From the NCBI RefSeq assembly GCF_014694385.1, contig NZ_JAAOCA010000008.1, positions 1-64,000 on the forward strand: a DNA stretch of 64,000 nt, read 5' to 3'. This DNA is from Pseudomonas typographi (lineage in GTDB: Bacteria; Pseudomonadota; Gammaproteobacteria; Pseudomonadales; Pseudomonadaceae). A program made the translations under genes and the position numbers. Under the pieces are notes generated by a model that worked only from the letters and a program-made list of their open reading frames with translations, was not told the origin of the DNA and did not search any database. Of this stretch, positions 1 through 7,948 are shown piece after piece; positions within the stretch are counted from its first letter, which is position 1, and each line of letters begins with the position of its first letter.

Positions 1-175
1 CGTCGATGCGGTTGACGGTGACGCCATCCCCGTACCAGTCTTCACCGATCACTCCGTAAACGGTGATGGTGTCGGAGGTGGTCTCCACGGCGGCCCGGAG
101 CGCCGGATTCCATTTTTCGAGCGCGCGAGGGCTCAGCTCGCAGCGGAAGCTGCCAGCCTTGACGTTCAGTTGCAT
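1..175 (-). CDS. Phage head maturation protease, N-terminal part
   Basis: Only the first 58 codons are inside the window; the gene continues past the left edge. The visible residues contain ITVYGVIGEDWYGDGVTVNR, typical of the start of ClpP-like phage head proteases, which cleave the scaffold part of the capsid protein during prohead maturation. The ATG at 175 follows an AAGGAG ribosome site that overlaps the end of the portal gene, so the two are translationally linked. Position after terminase and portal is the HK97-type order. The family is inferred from a short stretch and context. Confidence 0.72.
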   Translation of the reverse strand, partial: MQLNVKAGSFRCELSPRALEKWNPALRAAVETTSDTITVYGVIGEDWYGDGVTVNRID

Positions 176-178
176 GGA

Positions 179-1486
179 TTACTCCTTGGGAGGTTCCGGC
201 TGGTTGAGCCAGTTCTGCAGAGCAGCCCTTGCGGCTTGCCCATCGGTGCTTTGGCCAAGTTGGTCAATCGGCGAAAGGTTGGTTTGGACAGTCAGCACGT
301 CGGCGTTGCCGCCGCGGCGCGGCAGGTTTTCCCTGATGCGGCAATCGTCCCGGGTATAGATACCGTTTTGGACCATCTGCGAGTAAAAGGCCGATCTCGC
401 CGCGCTATCCGCCCGGAGCAGGCCCTCGATGGCGAACTCCGGGTAGATCAGGCGCCTATCGCTGGCAGACAGCAGGCTGCGGCTAATACCCTCTTCAATG
501 CGGCGCATGTAGGAACGCAAGGTGAAGGTGAGGAAGCGCAACAGCTTCTGTTCGAGCCCGGTGCCCCAGTTGGATGCCTTGTCGCTGTATCCGACCAGCG
601 TCGGGTCGACCATGAAAAACCGGCAGATGTCCTCCGCGCTGTATTCGCGTGACTCGAGCAGTTGCGCGTCGACAGGGTTGATGCCGATGGTCTTGGCGCT
701 GACGCCCTTTTCGAGAACCGGCGACACACCCGCGTTCATGGCCCCCGAGATGCGTTGCACGTAATCCCGGAACTCATCGCGCTGCTGTTTGTTCAACGTG
801 GCATCCACCTCGAATGCCACGGTCTGGTGCATGCCATTCTTGAAGGTTGCCCCGGCGACGTCCTCGGCCGACATCGCTGAACCAAAGACATCGGAGCCGT
901 ATGCGATGGGAGACAGACCCACCTGCCCATCCAGCGAGAACGCCGGAATGTGCATCATGTTCGTCCGGGCGATTTGCCTTCTTTCGCCCTTGGGTGGCCG
1001 GTACCAATAGAGCAGATTGCCTTTGTCGTCCGCGTCCAGCTCAACCCGATGCGGCATGAGAAAGTCAAGTGCAACGATACGGGCACCCATGCGTTGAATC
1101 TCAACGAACGCATTGCCACGAAGCAGCATCGACGCAACCACTGCCTCCCAGAACTGCACTGCGGTCATGCGGCTATTCGGGCTGTTTCGCAACAACCAAT
1201 GTAGGTCGTTCCCACTTTCGGTCTGGCGGCCTCCGTCTTCCATCTTTCGATAGAGACCCAGGGGTAAAGTGGCAATGGTTTCGGATATCAGCCGCACGCA
1301 CGCCCAGCAGGCCGTAAGGCGCATCGCCTTGTTTACTGTTACGGACTTGCCGCTGGCCGAAGTGCCGAAGTACTGCCCCCAAAACCCTCCGTCAGTCATG
1401 CGGATCGTTTTCCCAACCCATTCGGTGAGGGATGCGCGTGGCGCGGTGATGGCTGAGTTCACGACGGAGGTTAGAGATTTACGCAT
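179..1486 (-). CDS. Phage portal protein, HK97 family
   Basis: This 435-aa protein forms the dodecameric ring through which DNA enters the capsid. Length and sequence fit the HK97-type portal family: an N-terminal stretch LTACWACVRLISETIATLPL followed by LYRK, and a central SAEDICRFFMVDPTLVG segment typical of the family. The gene starts GTG-ATG; the ATG at 1486 sits 8 nt after an AGAGG site and is preferred, while GTG at 1489 is possible. It overlaps the small membrane gene upstream by a few bases and is followed four bases on by the head protease. Confidence 0.93.
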   Translation of the reverse strand: MRKSLTSVVNSAITAPRASLTEWVGKTIRMTDGGFWGQYFGTSASGKSVTVNKAMRLTACWACVRLISETIATLPLGLYRKMEDGGRQTESGNDLHWLLRNSPNSRMTAVQFWEAVVASMLLRGNAFVEIQRMGARIVALDFLMPHRVELDADDKGNLLYWYRPPKGERRQIARTNMMHIPAFSLDGQVGLSPIAYGSDVFGSAMSAEDVAGATFKNGMHQTVAFEVDATLNKQQRDEFRDYVQRISGAMNAGVSPVLEKGVSAKTIGINPVDAQLLESREYSAEDICRFFMVDPTLVGYSDKASNWGTGLEQKLLRFLTFTLRSYMRRIEEGISRSLLSASDRRLIYPEFAIEGLLRADSAARSAFYSQMVQNGIYTRDDCRIRENLPRRGGNADVLTVQTNLSPIDQLGQSTDGQAARAALQNWLNQPEPPKE

Positions 1487-1643
1487 CACTCAGACCTCTT
1501 CGAAGGAACGCGGCCGTCACGAAACAACACGTGGCGCCCGCTATGCATGCCCAGCCCAGCCCGGCCAATAAATAAACGCCCGTAACCAGCAAGATGAAGC
1601 CGAGTAGCGCACATACGAGGTAAATAATCGTGGGGGCATTCAT
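1479..1643 (-). CDS. Small two-helix membrane protein between terminase and portal
   Basis: A 54-aa reading frame fills the gap between terminase large subunit and portal. It starts with an ATGA overlap on the terminase stop and its own stop overlaps the portal start. It encodes two hydrophobic segments, about residues 5-28 (IIYLVCALLGFILLVTGVYL) and 29-46, and a basic end FLRRG. Function is unknown. Overlap at both ends argues strongly that it is translated. Confidence 0.7.
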   Translation of the reverse strand: MNAPTIIYLVCALLGFILLVTGVYLLAGLGWACIAGATCCFVTAAFLRRGLSDA

Positions 1644-3325
1644 TGATAAATAGGGTCTCGAATGGCGGCCATGAGCTGGTCAACTCCGCGCTGACCGCCG
1701 GGATTTAGTGAGATCAGGGATACGGCGTTGAACAGCGCCATGAGCGGATCGATCTTTGCCGAGCCGCTGGCCTGCTTGGTGATCAGAATCGAGTTCGCGC
1801 GGGGCTCGACCCGGGCGTTACCGCAGCACCAAGCCATCATTGGCTGGCCACCGTGGATCATCTCGCCCTCGGCGAGGCGCCGTTCGGCCGTTTTGATCGC
1901 CCCGCCCAACTTCCAGCCCTGGGAGATACCCACTATCTTGTCTTCTGGGATGCCGGACTCTTCCAGCGCATCGCGTATCGCGCCGATACCTGCAGGGTCA
2001 ACACCTATCTGATCGAGCAGGCCTGATTCCTCGACCGAGAACGCCAGCTTGGCAACATCGTCGATGTCGTCGCCAATATGCTCGACCAAAGTGAGGTGGC
2101 CATCTCTTGCGAAATCCCTGAAGCGCGGCGCTTCTGCCTTACGACGTTCCAGCACCGATGGGTGCGCCCACGCATGTGTCCAAACCAGCCACCGGCGAGT
2201 ACCGGACTCACGACCGACGGCCGCAACACCCAGCAAGTCATCCAGGCCGCCGCCATCGATGCCGAGGTCAATCACCTCACAGCGCTTGATCAGATCTTCC
2301 AGAGCGGCGCAGAAGCCCACTGCTTGCCGCTCCCAGAATTCAGCGCCCGCCCAACGATCCGACATCAGCGCCAGGCCGATCTCAACGTTCAGGTGTTTGG
2401 CGAGGAAGCCGCGGAACGACTCCTCACCATCCAATTGAGCTTGGCTGTATCCCCGCTCTATGAACGCCTCATCCACCGATATGCCCAAGTTCGGGTTGGT
2501 GATGTAGGCGTTCGAGGCGTCGCGGTGCAAGCCTGCGTCAAGCATGTGCTTCGGAAACTCATAGAGCACCGGCAAGAATGATTTGTCATCGATCTTGCCG
2601 TCACGGACCTGGCGAGCGTACAGGAGCTTCTGCCGAAAGACCCCAGCCGGCGGCGCATCGGACTGGGTAGTTGCCCAGATAATGAAGCCCTCAGGCCGGG
2701 ATGCCAGCCCGCCAGTAGCTTCGCGCAGCATTGCTTCGGCGTTCGCGCGCTTGCCGAAGACCCAAAGCTCATCGATGAACACACCGATGGCCTTCTTGCC
2801 TGACACGGTATCACTGTCGGCCGCTACGACTTTCAGTGTGGCGCCAGTCTGGTAGTGGGTGACGGTGCGAAGGTGATCCTGAACTTTCAGCAGTGCGGAT
2901 AGCTCTTCATCTGCCCTAACCATGTCCCGAATCGGGATGTAGGAGTTGTCGGCAATTTCCTTGGTTGGCGCCAGAATGATGAATTCGCCAGAGGTGCGCC
3001 AATTCAAGACCAAGGCGGTAAGCATGATGCCGGCAGCGATGGTGGATTTCCCGTTTTTCTTGCTGATTAGCAGCATGAACTCGCTGATCAGACGGCGGCC
3101 GGTATCGGGATCGTAGGCGCCGAAGATGGCGGCGACGAATTCGTTGACCCAAGGCCGCACCGTCTCGCACATCAGCGGGCTGCCGGTGGCATCCACCATG
3201 CGAAGCGCACCGAACACCTCCAGCGCTTCTGCAGCTTGATCCGGGAAGAGCGGCGCGAAGGGGATCAAACTCTGGCGAGCGACAATCCTATGCTCCCAAT
3301 CGAGGCAAGCCGTCGACCACTTCAA
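1640..3325 (-). CDS. Terminase large subunit (TerL)
   Basis: The 561-aa packaging motor cuts concatemeric DNA and pumps it into the prohead. The N-terminal ATPase domain shows a Walker A variant SKKNGKST near residue 90 and a Walker B VFIDELW near residue 180; the C-terminal half has the acidic nuclease pattern (DLGIDGGGLDDLLG). Length is normal for the HK97/P27-like terminases. Its start overlaps the small subunit stop by 4 bases (ATGA) and its stop overlaps the membrane protein start, so all are one late operon. Confidence 0.95.
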   Translation of the reverse strand: MKWSTACLDWEHRIVARQSLIPFAPLFPDQAAEALEVFGALRMVDATGSPLMCETVRPWVNEFVAAIFGAYDPDTGRRLISEFMLLISKKNGKSTIAAGIMLTALVLNWRTSGEFIILAPTKEIADNSYIPIRDMVRADEELSALLKVQDHLRTVTHYQTGATLKVVAADSDTVSGKKAIGVFIDELWVFGKRANAEAMLREATGGLASRPEGFIIWATTQSDAPPAGVFRQKLLYARQVRDGKIDDKSFLPVLYEFPKHMLDAGLHRDASNAYITNPNLGISVDEAFIERGYSQAQLDGEESFRGFLAKHLNVEIGLALMSDRWAGAEFWERQAVGFCAALEDLIKRCEVIDLGIDGGGLDDLLGVAAVGRESGTRRWLVWTHAWAHPSVLERRKAEAPRFRDFARDGHLTLVEHIGDDIDDVAKLAFSVEESGLLDQIGVDPAGIGAIRDALEESGIPEDKIVGISQGWKLGGAIKTAERRLAEGEMIHGGQPMMAWCCGNARVEPRANSILITKQASGSAKIDPLMALFNAVSLISLNPGGQRGVDQLMAAIRDPIYQ

Positions 3326-3822
3326 GGTTTACCGCCCGACACGGCTTTCAGATTGGGCGGCTGCCGGGGGCCGAATCTGCCCTGCCCGACCTGCGCTGCT
3401 TTCTCCTTCGCCTGCTCCTTCTTGCCGCCCTCCCCTTTGCGCTGGTGTACGAATGGCATCAGCGCTTTGGCGGCATCAACCCGCAGCTTTGGCTCAGTGC
3501 CAAGGTCATTCATTACAGCGAGGAGGAAGTCTTTCGGATCGCGGTGTGAGAGCGCCGCGTCCAGATCAAAACCGGCAGGTTCCGCGTCTTCAGGCGCGCT
3601 GTCGGTACGATCCTCCGCTTTAACACCCTTAACATCGCTGTTAACAGGCTGTAGGGCGTTCAATTTATGCAGTTCGGCAACCACGTCGGGATCTTTCGCA
3701 AGCCGCGAACCGGCTGCAGAAGCCGATTTCTCGGGGCATCCAGCTGCTATGGCTGCGTCTTTGTTGGATGCACCTTCCCTCACCGCCTTGATGAAAGCGC
3801 GTTTTTTGGGTGTTAAAGCCAT
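3322..3822 (-). CDS. Terminase small subunit (TerS)
   Basis: A 166-aa protein directly before TerL with a 4-base overlap. The N-terminus ALTPKKRAFIKAVREGASNK with DAAIAAGCPE is the helix-turn-helix DNA-recognition region of terminase small subunits, which bind the packaging site and load TerL. The C-terminus is rich in Lys/Glu/Gly. The ATG at 3822 is chosen because homologous proteins begin at this motif; the longer frame upstream is arginine-rich and has no family likeness. Confidence 0.85.
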   Translation of the reverse strand: MALTPKKRAFIKAVREGASNKDAAIAAGCPEKSASAAGSRLAKDPDVVAELHKLNALQPVNSDVKGVKAEDRTDSAPEDAEPAGFDLDAALSHRDPKDFLLAVMNDLGTEPKLRVDAAKALMPFVHQRKGEGGKKEQAKEKAAQVGQGRFGPRQPPNLKAVSGGKP

Positions 3823-3981
3823 TAACAAAAACCTGTGGAGGGGAAAAAATCTGCGAATGCGGTCGGGCGCGGTGTCCGAGCCAAAAGGCCTTAAGGTTTC
3901 AACCCGCCCCCGCCCATGCCGCGCCATCCTGGTGCGATTCCGACGAGCGGTATGAATTTGACGTGCTACAAGGCGGCTCGC

Positions 3982-4287
3982 CTAACTGCGGCCCTCTACG
4001 GACTCCTGAGCAGTCTTGGCCTTGTGGCAAGGGACACATAGCGATTGCAGGTTGGCATCATCATCGCTGCCGCCTTGCGCGACGTTGACTATGTGGTCGA
4101 CCTCAAGGTCTTGGGTGATCTGTCCGCAGCCTTGGCAGGTGTACTGATCACGAAGTAGGATTCTCTCGCGTATCCGGCGCCATGGGCGGCCGCCACGGCC
4201 TGAACCCCACTCAGAGGGCTTACTCACCTTCACCTTGGAGGTGTCGAGCATCTTGATCCTGGGCTTCAGCATCTTGAGCTTGGCCAT
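3982..4287 (-). CDS. HNH endonuclease
   Basis: A 101-aa HNH nuclease. Visible are CQGCG, the catalytic segment LEVDHIVNVAQGG, and LCVPCHKAK, giving the two zinc-binding CxxC pairs and the His-Asn-His core. In HK97-like phages an HNH protein next to the terminase is needed for specific cos cleavage, which fits its place just before TerS. The start overlaps the upstream gene's end by one base. Confidence 0.9.
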   Translation of the reverse strand: MAKLKMLKPRIKMLDTSKVKVSKPSEWGSGRGGRPWRRIRERILLRDQYTCQGCGQITQDLEVDHIVNVAQGGSDDDANLQSLCVPCHKAKTAQESVEGRS

Positions 4288-4481
4288 CAGCGCCGGCCCA
4301 CCACAGGCGTTCCATCCAGGTAGGTTGTGGGCTCTTGGTCATCACCCTCTCCCTGCTGGTCAGCCAGATAGTCGATCATGTCCCGGTTGCTCTGGGCCAA
4401 TTCGCTTACCGCCTGGGTCAGCGCCTGCATCGCCTGGGTCTGCTGGTGCAGGGCCGCCAACAATTGTTCGTGCTCGCTCAT
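4287..4481 (-). CDS. Small phage protein, unknown function
   Basis: A 64-aa protein, mainly helical, with a Gln-rich heptad-like stretch LLAALHQQTQAMQALTQAV that could form a coiled coil. It overlaps the HNH gene by one base and the gene upstream by four (ATGA), so it belongs to the same late operon. No catalytic motif is visible and I do not assign a function. Confidence 0.65.
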   Translation of the reverse strand: MSEHEQLLAALHQQTQAMQALTQAVSELAQSNRDMIDYLADQQGEGDDQEPTTYLDGTPVVGRR

Positions 4482-4768
4482 GGCGACGTCGCCGCGTACT
4501 GCCGCGCATCATCAACCAACGTGGTCACGTCGATCTCGACCACTTCGGCATTAGCCACTACTGGCTGGATGATCTGGGGCAGCACGCTGATGGTCGCTTC
4601 CCACACACCACCGGCTGCCGCCTTCAGGCTCACAGCAGTAACACCGGCCAACTCACTCCCGTCGCTCAAGATCACCTTGGTTCCCATGGCCAACTGAACG
4701 CTGCCGGGGTGCTGGTTGGGCGGCGGCAGTATCGTCACCACCTGCAATGATTTTGCTTGCTCGCTCAT
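4478..4768 (-). CDS. Phage protein of unknown function
   Basis: A 96-aa protein without recognisable motif; hydrophobic and beta-rich in the middle (GVTAVSLKAAAGGVWEATIS). It starts after a GGAG site about 11 bases upstream and overlaps the next gene by four bases. The DNA around its start is also covered by the end of the CxxC mini-gene in another frame. Confidence 0.65.
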   Translation of the reverse strand: MSEQAKSLQVVTILPPPNQHPGSVQLAMGTKVILSDGSELAGVTAVSLKAAAGGVWEATISVLPQIIQPVVANAEVVEIDVTTLVDDARQYAATSP

Positions 4769-4829
4769 ATGCGATTCGACTCCACTTGGCCGCCCACTCT
4801 CTGGTTCGGGCGCAGGTTGAACAGGCCAT
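4653..4829 (-). CDS. Short CxxC protein nested over the next gene
   Basis: A 58-aa frame begins ATG at 4829, six bases after a strong GGAGG site, and runs 116 bases into the following gene in another frame. Its start MACSTCARTREWAAKW has a CxxC pair followed by a basic, aromatic helix, a pattern seen in many short uncharacterised phage proteins. The ribosome site is the main support. The last third may be read-over sequence; function unknown. Confidence 0.5.
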   Translation of the reverse strand: MACSTCARTREWAAKWSRIAYERASKIIAGGDDTAAAQPAPRQRSVGHGNQGDLERRE

Positions 4830-4936
4830 CACCAACCTCCGGCTATCTTGGTTCCGATGGCTACTCCGGCCAGGAACACGAACCACACAAGCATCAAACC
4901 CATGATTGGGGCGTGATCACCAGTGAACGTTCGCAT
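4829..4936 (-). CDS. Possible tiny membrane peptide
   Basis: A 35-codon frame contains one clear membrane helix (IMGLMLVWFVFLAGVAIG) and ends in a TGATG overlap with the CxxC gene start. Start choice is uncertain: ATG at 4936 has no good ribosome site, and ATG at 4903 would give 24 aa. It may be translated by coupling within a chain of mini-frames. Confidence 0.35.
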   Translation of the reverse strand: MRTFTGDHAPIMGLMLVWFVFLAGVAIGTKIAGGW

Positions 4937-5306
4937 TGACGGTGGTACTGATGGCGGCTGCCGCCCAGGCGGACGGCCTCGCCATTTGTTCTTTCACTCA
5001 ATTGTGCAGGTCGGCCACTTGCAGCGCGCGAATGCCAGCGCACCTGCATGGTCGTGGTCGTCCTGCATGATCATGGGGAATGGTGGATAGCCCGGCACTG
5101 TGACGAGCCAGGACCTTTTGATTTGATAATTCGCCTGCACCCCAGTCCGAACATACATCTTAAAGCCGGCCCGTCGTCTACGCTTATGTCGTCGCCAATA
5201 TATTCACTACGACTGGCTCAAGCACTTCTTGGGGGGCCGCCAAATCGCAAGGTGAGGCATCAGATGCGAGCGTCATAAACCACTGCATACACCTGAGGGA
5301 TCCAAC
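4937..5306. other. Intergenic stretch before the plus-strand cargo pair
   Basis: No convincing gene is seen. Two overlapping minus-strand mini-frames, 4994-5074 (26 codons, with CKWPTC) and a GTG-started one after it, could be phage micro-genes but lack ribosome sites. The right part (5100-5300) is more AT-rich than the prophage around it and should hold the plus-strand promoter for the gene at 5307, whose ribosome site is GAGGGA just before the ATG. Confidence 0.5.
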
Positions 5307-5546
5307 ATGAAAAATGACCAACTCGATCAGCTTTCCCAGGACTTCAAATTACTTTCGCGCAAGCTTGCTGAGATGGAGCCAGGCACGGACACAAAGGATC
5401 CTGTCCTTAGAAGTGCGCTGCTGGATCTAGCTGAGGCTGCCCGTATTTTAAAAAACAAGCTGGAAGAATTTACACGTGCTCAAGCTGGCCAAAGCTCTTC
5501 GACGCAGAAGAAGGCCAGTCTTCGATCAGTAAAACGGAATGACTGA
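5307..5546 (+). CDS. Small helical protein, first gene of inserted cargo pair
   Basis: A 79-aa protein on the strand opposite to the late operon around it. It is charged and likely all-helical (LSQDFKLLSRKLAEMEPGT, then LLDLAEAARILKNKLEEF), with a basic tail. A GAGGGA site precedes the ATG. It overlaps the next gene by 8 bases, so both are co-translated. Opposite orientation, lower GC and placement in the late region mark it as a moron-type cargo gene that can be expressed in the lysogen. Function unknown; a two-gene toxin-antitoxin or exclusion role is possible but not shown. Confidence 0.7.
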   Translation: MKNDQLDQLSQDFKLLSRKLAEMEPGTDTKDPVLRSALLDLAEAARILKNKLEEFTRAQAGQSSSTQKKASLRSVKRND

Positions 5547-6036
5547 CTCACCAGGTCATTTGCTCTTGCTCCGCTGGTCTGAGCATCGACCTGATCAGCG
5601 CATGTATCGAGCAGTTGACCGGGGAAGTTTTGCGAAGCTCTTCGAATCGTTCCCGATGCCCGCGGATCTGGAATACCACGACTATACAAAAATGATCGTG
5701 CCAGACCCAATTGAAACTCCAGAAGGCGAAAGGCAGCTAGTGGAAGGAACGGAGTTCTTCCGGGCCTCCATCAATTGGCTTGTTGCTAGTGGCTACATAG
5801 TTCAGGGCAACCAAAACCTCAATTCCAACACAATCCGGGAATGCGTGCTCACCGCCAAGGCGCTTGCCGTCCTTAAAGCCACTCCAGACAGTCTGTCAGG
5901 TGAGAGCATCGGATCTAGACTTCAGGATGCTGCAAAGGGCGGGATGCTAGATGCTGTGAAGTCCCTTACTGGAAAAGCCCTTGGAATCGGAGCGACCATG
6001 GGGTACTCAGCAGCCGCGACCTGGATCAACTTTTGA
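5539..6036 (+). CDS. Unknown protein, second gene of inserted cargo pair
   Basis: A 165-aa protein that overlaps the preceding gene. The middle (EGTEFFRASINWLVASGYIV) looks like a winged-helix-type segment, and the C-terminus is Gly/Ala-rich and weakly hydrophobic (LTGKALGIGATMGYSAAATW), possibly membrane-interacting. No known motif is recognised. Being independently oriented in the phage late region, it is a good candidate for a lysogenic conversion or superinfection exclusion factor, but this rests only on position. Confidence 0.7.
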   Translation: MTDSPGHLLLLRWSEHRPDQRMYRAVDRGSFAKLFESFPMPADLEYHDYTKMIVPDPIETPEGERQLVEGTEFFRASINWLVASGYIVQGNQNLNSNTIRECVLTAKALAVLKATPDSLSGESIGSRLQDAAKGGMLDAVKSLTGKALGIGATMGYSAAATWINF

Positions 6037-6084
6037 TCAAAGCCAGCCCCCCGCATAATGGACGCTCAAGGATACGATGTGCAG

Positions 6085-6303
6085 TTACGCCGCTTTCTTC
6101 GCCAACGCCACCAGATGCTCCCACTCGGCCTCAATGTCGTGGCCCAGGGTGATCAGCAGAGCCTTCAGCTTGTCGGTGTCGATCGCCGTGGTTTCAACAA
6201 CGGCTGCGGTTTCGGGGACGGCTGTGGTAGATGCGGTATCGGCCATGGTTGGCTCCTCAGTGGTTTTGGTAAAAAACGATTTGATCTTGGTCAGAATGCT
6301 CAT
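6085..6303 (-). CDS. Small phage protein, unknown
   Basis: A 72-aa protein beginning MSILTKIKSFFTK, an amphipathic basic helix, followed by a Thr/Ala/Glu-rich linker and an acidic C-terminal helix (LGHDIEAEWEHLVALAKKAA). It starts with an ATGA overlap on the upstream gene and a GGAGAAGG site. It closes the set of small membrane and lysis-region genes. Function unknown; the basic amphipathic start suggests membrane association. Confidence 0.6.
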   Translation of the reverse strand: MSILTKIKSFFTKTTEEPTMADTASTTAVPETAAVVETTAIDTDKLKALLITLGHDIEAEWEHLVALAKKAA

Positions 6304-6485
6304 GAGCAGGCCTTCTCCAGCCACGCGTTGATGATGCTTTGCAATACGGGCTCGGTCAGGACGGAGCTGGGCTTCTGGCCCCGTATTACCGCTTGCAGGA
6401 GCAACACCGGGATGACATGCACCCCATCTGCGGCTTCGAGTGCCACGTGCGGCGTGTGATCTGCGAACTCTGTGACATTGCTCAT
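6300..6485 (-). CDS. Small phage protein, unknown
   Basis: A 61-aa protein starting MSNVTEFADHTPHVALEAAD. The ATG at 6485 overlaps the end of the upstream gene by four bases, so this start is favoured over the longer frame. No motif or membrane helix is clear. It lies in the block of short, overlapping genes between the holin and the cargo pair. Confidence 0.6.
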   Translation of the reverse strand: MSNVTEFADHTPHVALEAADGVHVIPVLLLQAVIRGQKPSSVLTEPVLQSIINAWLEKACS

Positions 6486-6733
6486 GGGTATCCCTCCAAT
6501 GGCTCGCGATCCCCACCCCACTGCTCAGGCAGCGCGCAGCGGGTCACCTGCAGGGCATAGAGCTTTTCCGGCAGCGTTCCAGCCAGGGCCTCATAGCCGG
6601 GGGCGGCGACGTAGACCCGCACCTCATCGTTCTGACACAGGTAGGTCCGGCCCACATAGCCGATGCCGTTGCCCGTGAGGAATATGATCAGCCCACCGAC
6701 TGCCCAGCGGGCCAGGCCCTTGGCATATCTCAT
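6482..6733 (-). CDS. Small membrane-anchored phage protein
   Basis: An 83-aa protein with an N-terminal signal anchor (WAVGGLIIFLTGNGIGYVG) followed by a soluble part with two cysteines. The topology, one helix and a periplasmic tail, resembles Rz-type or lysis-accessory proteins, but no family is recognised. It overlaps both neighbours by four bases, next to holin-like genes. Confidence 0.6.
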   Translation of the reverse strand: MRYAKGLARWAVGGLIIFLTGNGIGYVGRTYLCQNDEVRVYVAAPGYEALAGTLPEKLYALQVTRCALPEQWGGDREPLEGYP

Positions 6734-7086
6734 TCGACCGGCCTCCGAACGCGGCGCTCGGTTCCATCGTCTTCAGCGCGGCGGAATTGTTTGCGCCGCT
6801 CACGTCCGTTGATCAACGCACCGATGCGTCGGAAGAAGTAACCAGCGTTGAAAATGGTAAAGCCCACGAAAATGGTGCTGGCCGGCGTGTTTGCCGTCAG
6901 CTTCCAGGGTTCGTACATCCATAGGCACACGAACGACATCACGTAGCAGAACGAGGCGGCCATGATGAACGCGACCTCGCAGCTATCGGCTTGACGGTGG
7001 TGCCCGGCCTGGACCGCGAACACCGCGCCATGGATGAACACCATCAGGAAGCTGATCAAGGCCAGGATGGACACGATAAGCATCAC
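6730..7086 (-). CDS. Multi-helix membrane protein, holin-like
   Basis: A 118-aa protein with three hydrophobic segments: about residues 2-26, 40-60 and 70-90, and a strongly basic C-terminal tail (RRIGALINGRERRKQFRR). Small size, three helices and a charged tail are holin traits. Which of this gene and the next one is the real pore-former cannot be decided from sequence; phages often encode a holin and a second membrane protein side by side. Confidence 0.6.
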   Translation of the reverse strand: MMLIVSILALISFLMVFIHGAVFAVQAGHHRQADSCEVAFIMAASFCYVMSFVCLWMYEPWKLTANTPASTIFVGFTIFNAGYFFRRIGALINGRERRKQFRRAEDDGTERRVRRPVE

Positions 7087-7388
7087 GGCGGACCTCTTGG
7101 GTTGTAGTTCTCAACCCAGCCCTTCACCTTGACTTCGAGTACTGCCAGGACCGGATAGGCGAAAAAGCCGAGCAACATCACGTAGCCAGACTTGTAGGTG
7201 TTGGCGTCGGGGATGAATTCGCCGGCCACCTTCCCGACGAAGAACGCCAGGACCAGCTTCGAAATGAACATGCGCGCAGTGAAGCGCGGATCAGTGGAGC
7301 CGCTGTAGAAGTAGCTGGCAATGCCGCCAACCACGCCCAGGACGCCGAACTGGGTCCAGGCGATAGGCTGGATCAGGTAATCGGGCAC
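7083..7388 (-). CDS. Putative phage holin
   Basis: A 101-aa protein with three predicted membrane segments (QFGVLGVVGGIASYF, ISKLVLAFFVGKVAGEF, GYVMLLGFFAYPVLAVLEV). Arrangement and length fit holins common in Pseudomonas siphophages, which perforate the inner membrane at the end of the lytic cycle. It leads a chain of overlapping membrane genes. No endolysin is found nearby; it probably lies beyond the left edge. Confidence 0.7.
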   Translation of the reverse strand: MPDYLIQPIAWTQFGVLGVVGGIASYFYSGSTDPRFTARMFISKLVLAFFVGKVAGEFIPDANTYKSGYVMLLGFFAYPVLAVLEVKVKGWVENYNPRGPP

Positions 7389-7438
7389 TGGTCGATCCTC
7401 TACTTCGCCTCCTAAAGGGGCCGGGCTTGATACGGGGG

Positions 7439-7948
7439 TTAGGCGGATCGGCCCAGCGCGCCACGGAGTAAAGCCAGGCCGCGTTGCAGATCATTCGATG
7501 CAAAACCTTTGGTGTCTTGATCGCACGCCGAGTGGGAACCGACCACTTGGAGCAATTCCTGGGCATGGTTGGATAACTGGCGGATCAAATCTTCGATCCG
7601 GGCGTCATGCTCTTTCCTGGCCTCAGCCACTGCTTGCTGGACGTCGGCCAGTTCCAGGCCGGTACCCGAAGCATGTGGATCTTTGGTGAGCCACTGTGCG
7701 CCTGTGTACACAATCGCGTAGACCCGCCCATCCCGGTGAAAGAACTCCAGCGGGGTGGAGTAAAATTGCAGGCCAACGGTGCATATTGGCCGGGGCTCCG
7801 TAGCCGTACTCAACGCGCTTGCCACCTTTACGAAGGCGTCAGGATCGACGGCGGCCAGTTCCAGCAGCGTCCGCTTCAGACCTTCGGCGTTCCCGCTCAC
7901 AACGACCTGATTAACGCGCTCAACAGCCTGCTCATAGGCATCGGACAT
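7439..7948 (-). CDS. Phage protein of unknown function
   Basis: A 169-aa soluble protein with a mixed central part (FYSTPLEFFHRDGRVYAIVY) and a long helical C-terminal region. It is separated by 50 bases from the holin and by about 350 bases from the aquaporin gene. No motif is recognised. Confidence 0.6.
   Translation of the reverse strand: MSDAYEQAVERVNQVVVSGNAEGLKRTLLELAAVDPDAFVKVASALSTATEPRPICTVGLQFYSTPLEFFHRDGRVYAIVYTGAQWLTKDPHASGTGLELADVQQAVAEARKEHDARIEDLIRQLSNHAQELLQVVGSHSACDQDTKGFASNDLQRGLALLRGALGRSA

Noticed and set aside
1486-1683. 65-codon frame between terminase and portal
   Set aside because: Wrong frame; the 54-aa frame at 1479-1643 with overlaps at both ends and two membrane helices is the better gene.
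5048-5278. 76-codon plus-strand frame before the cargo pair
   Set aside because: No ribosome site, unusual composition, and it lies where the promoter of the gene at 5307 is expected.
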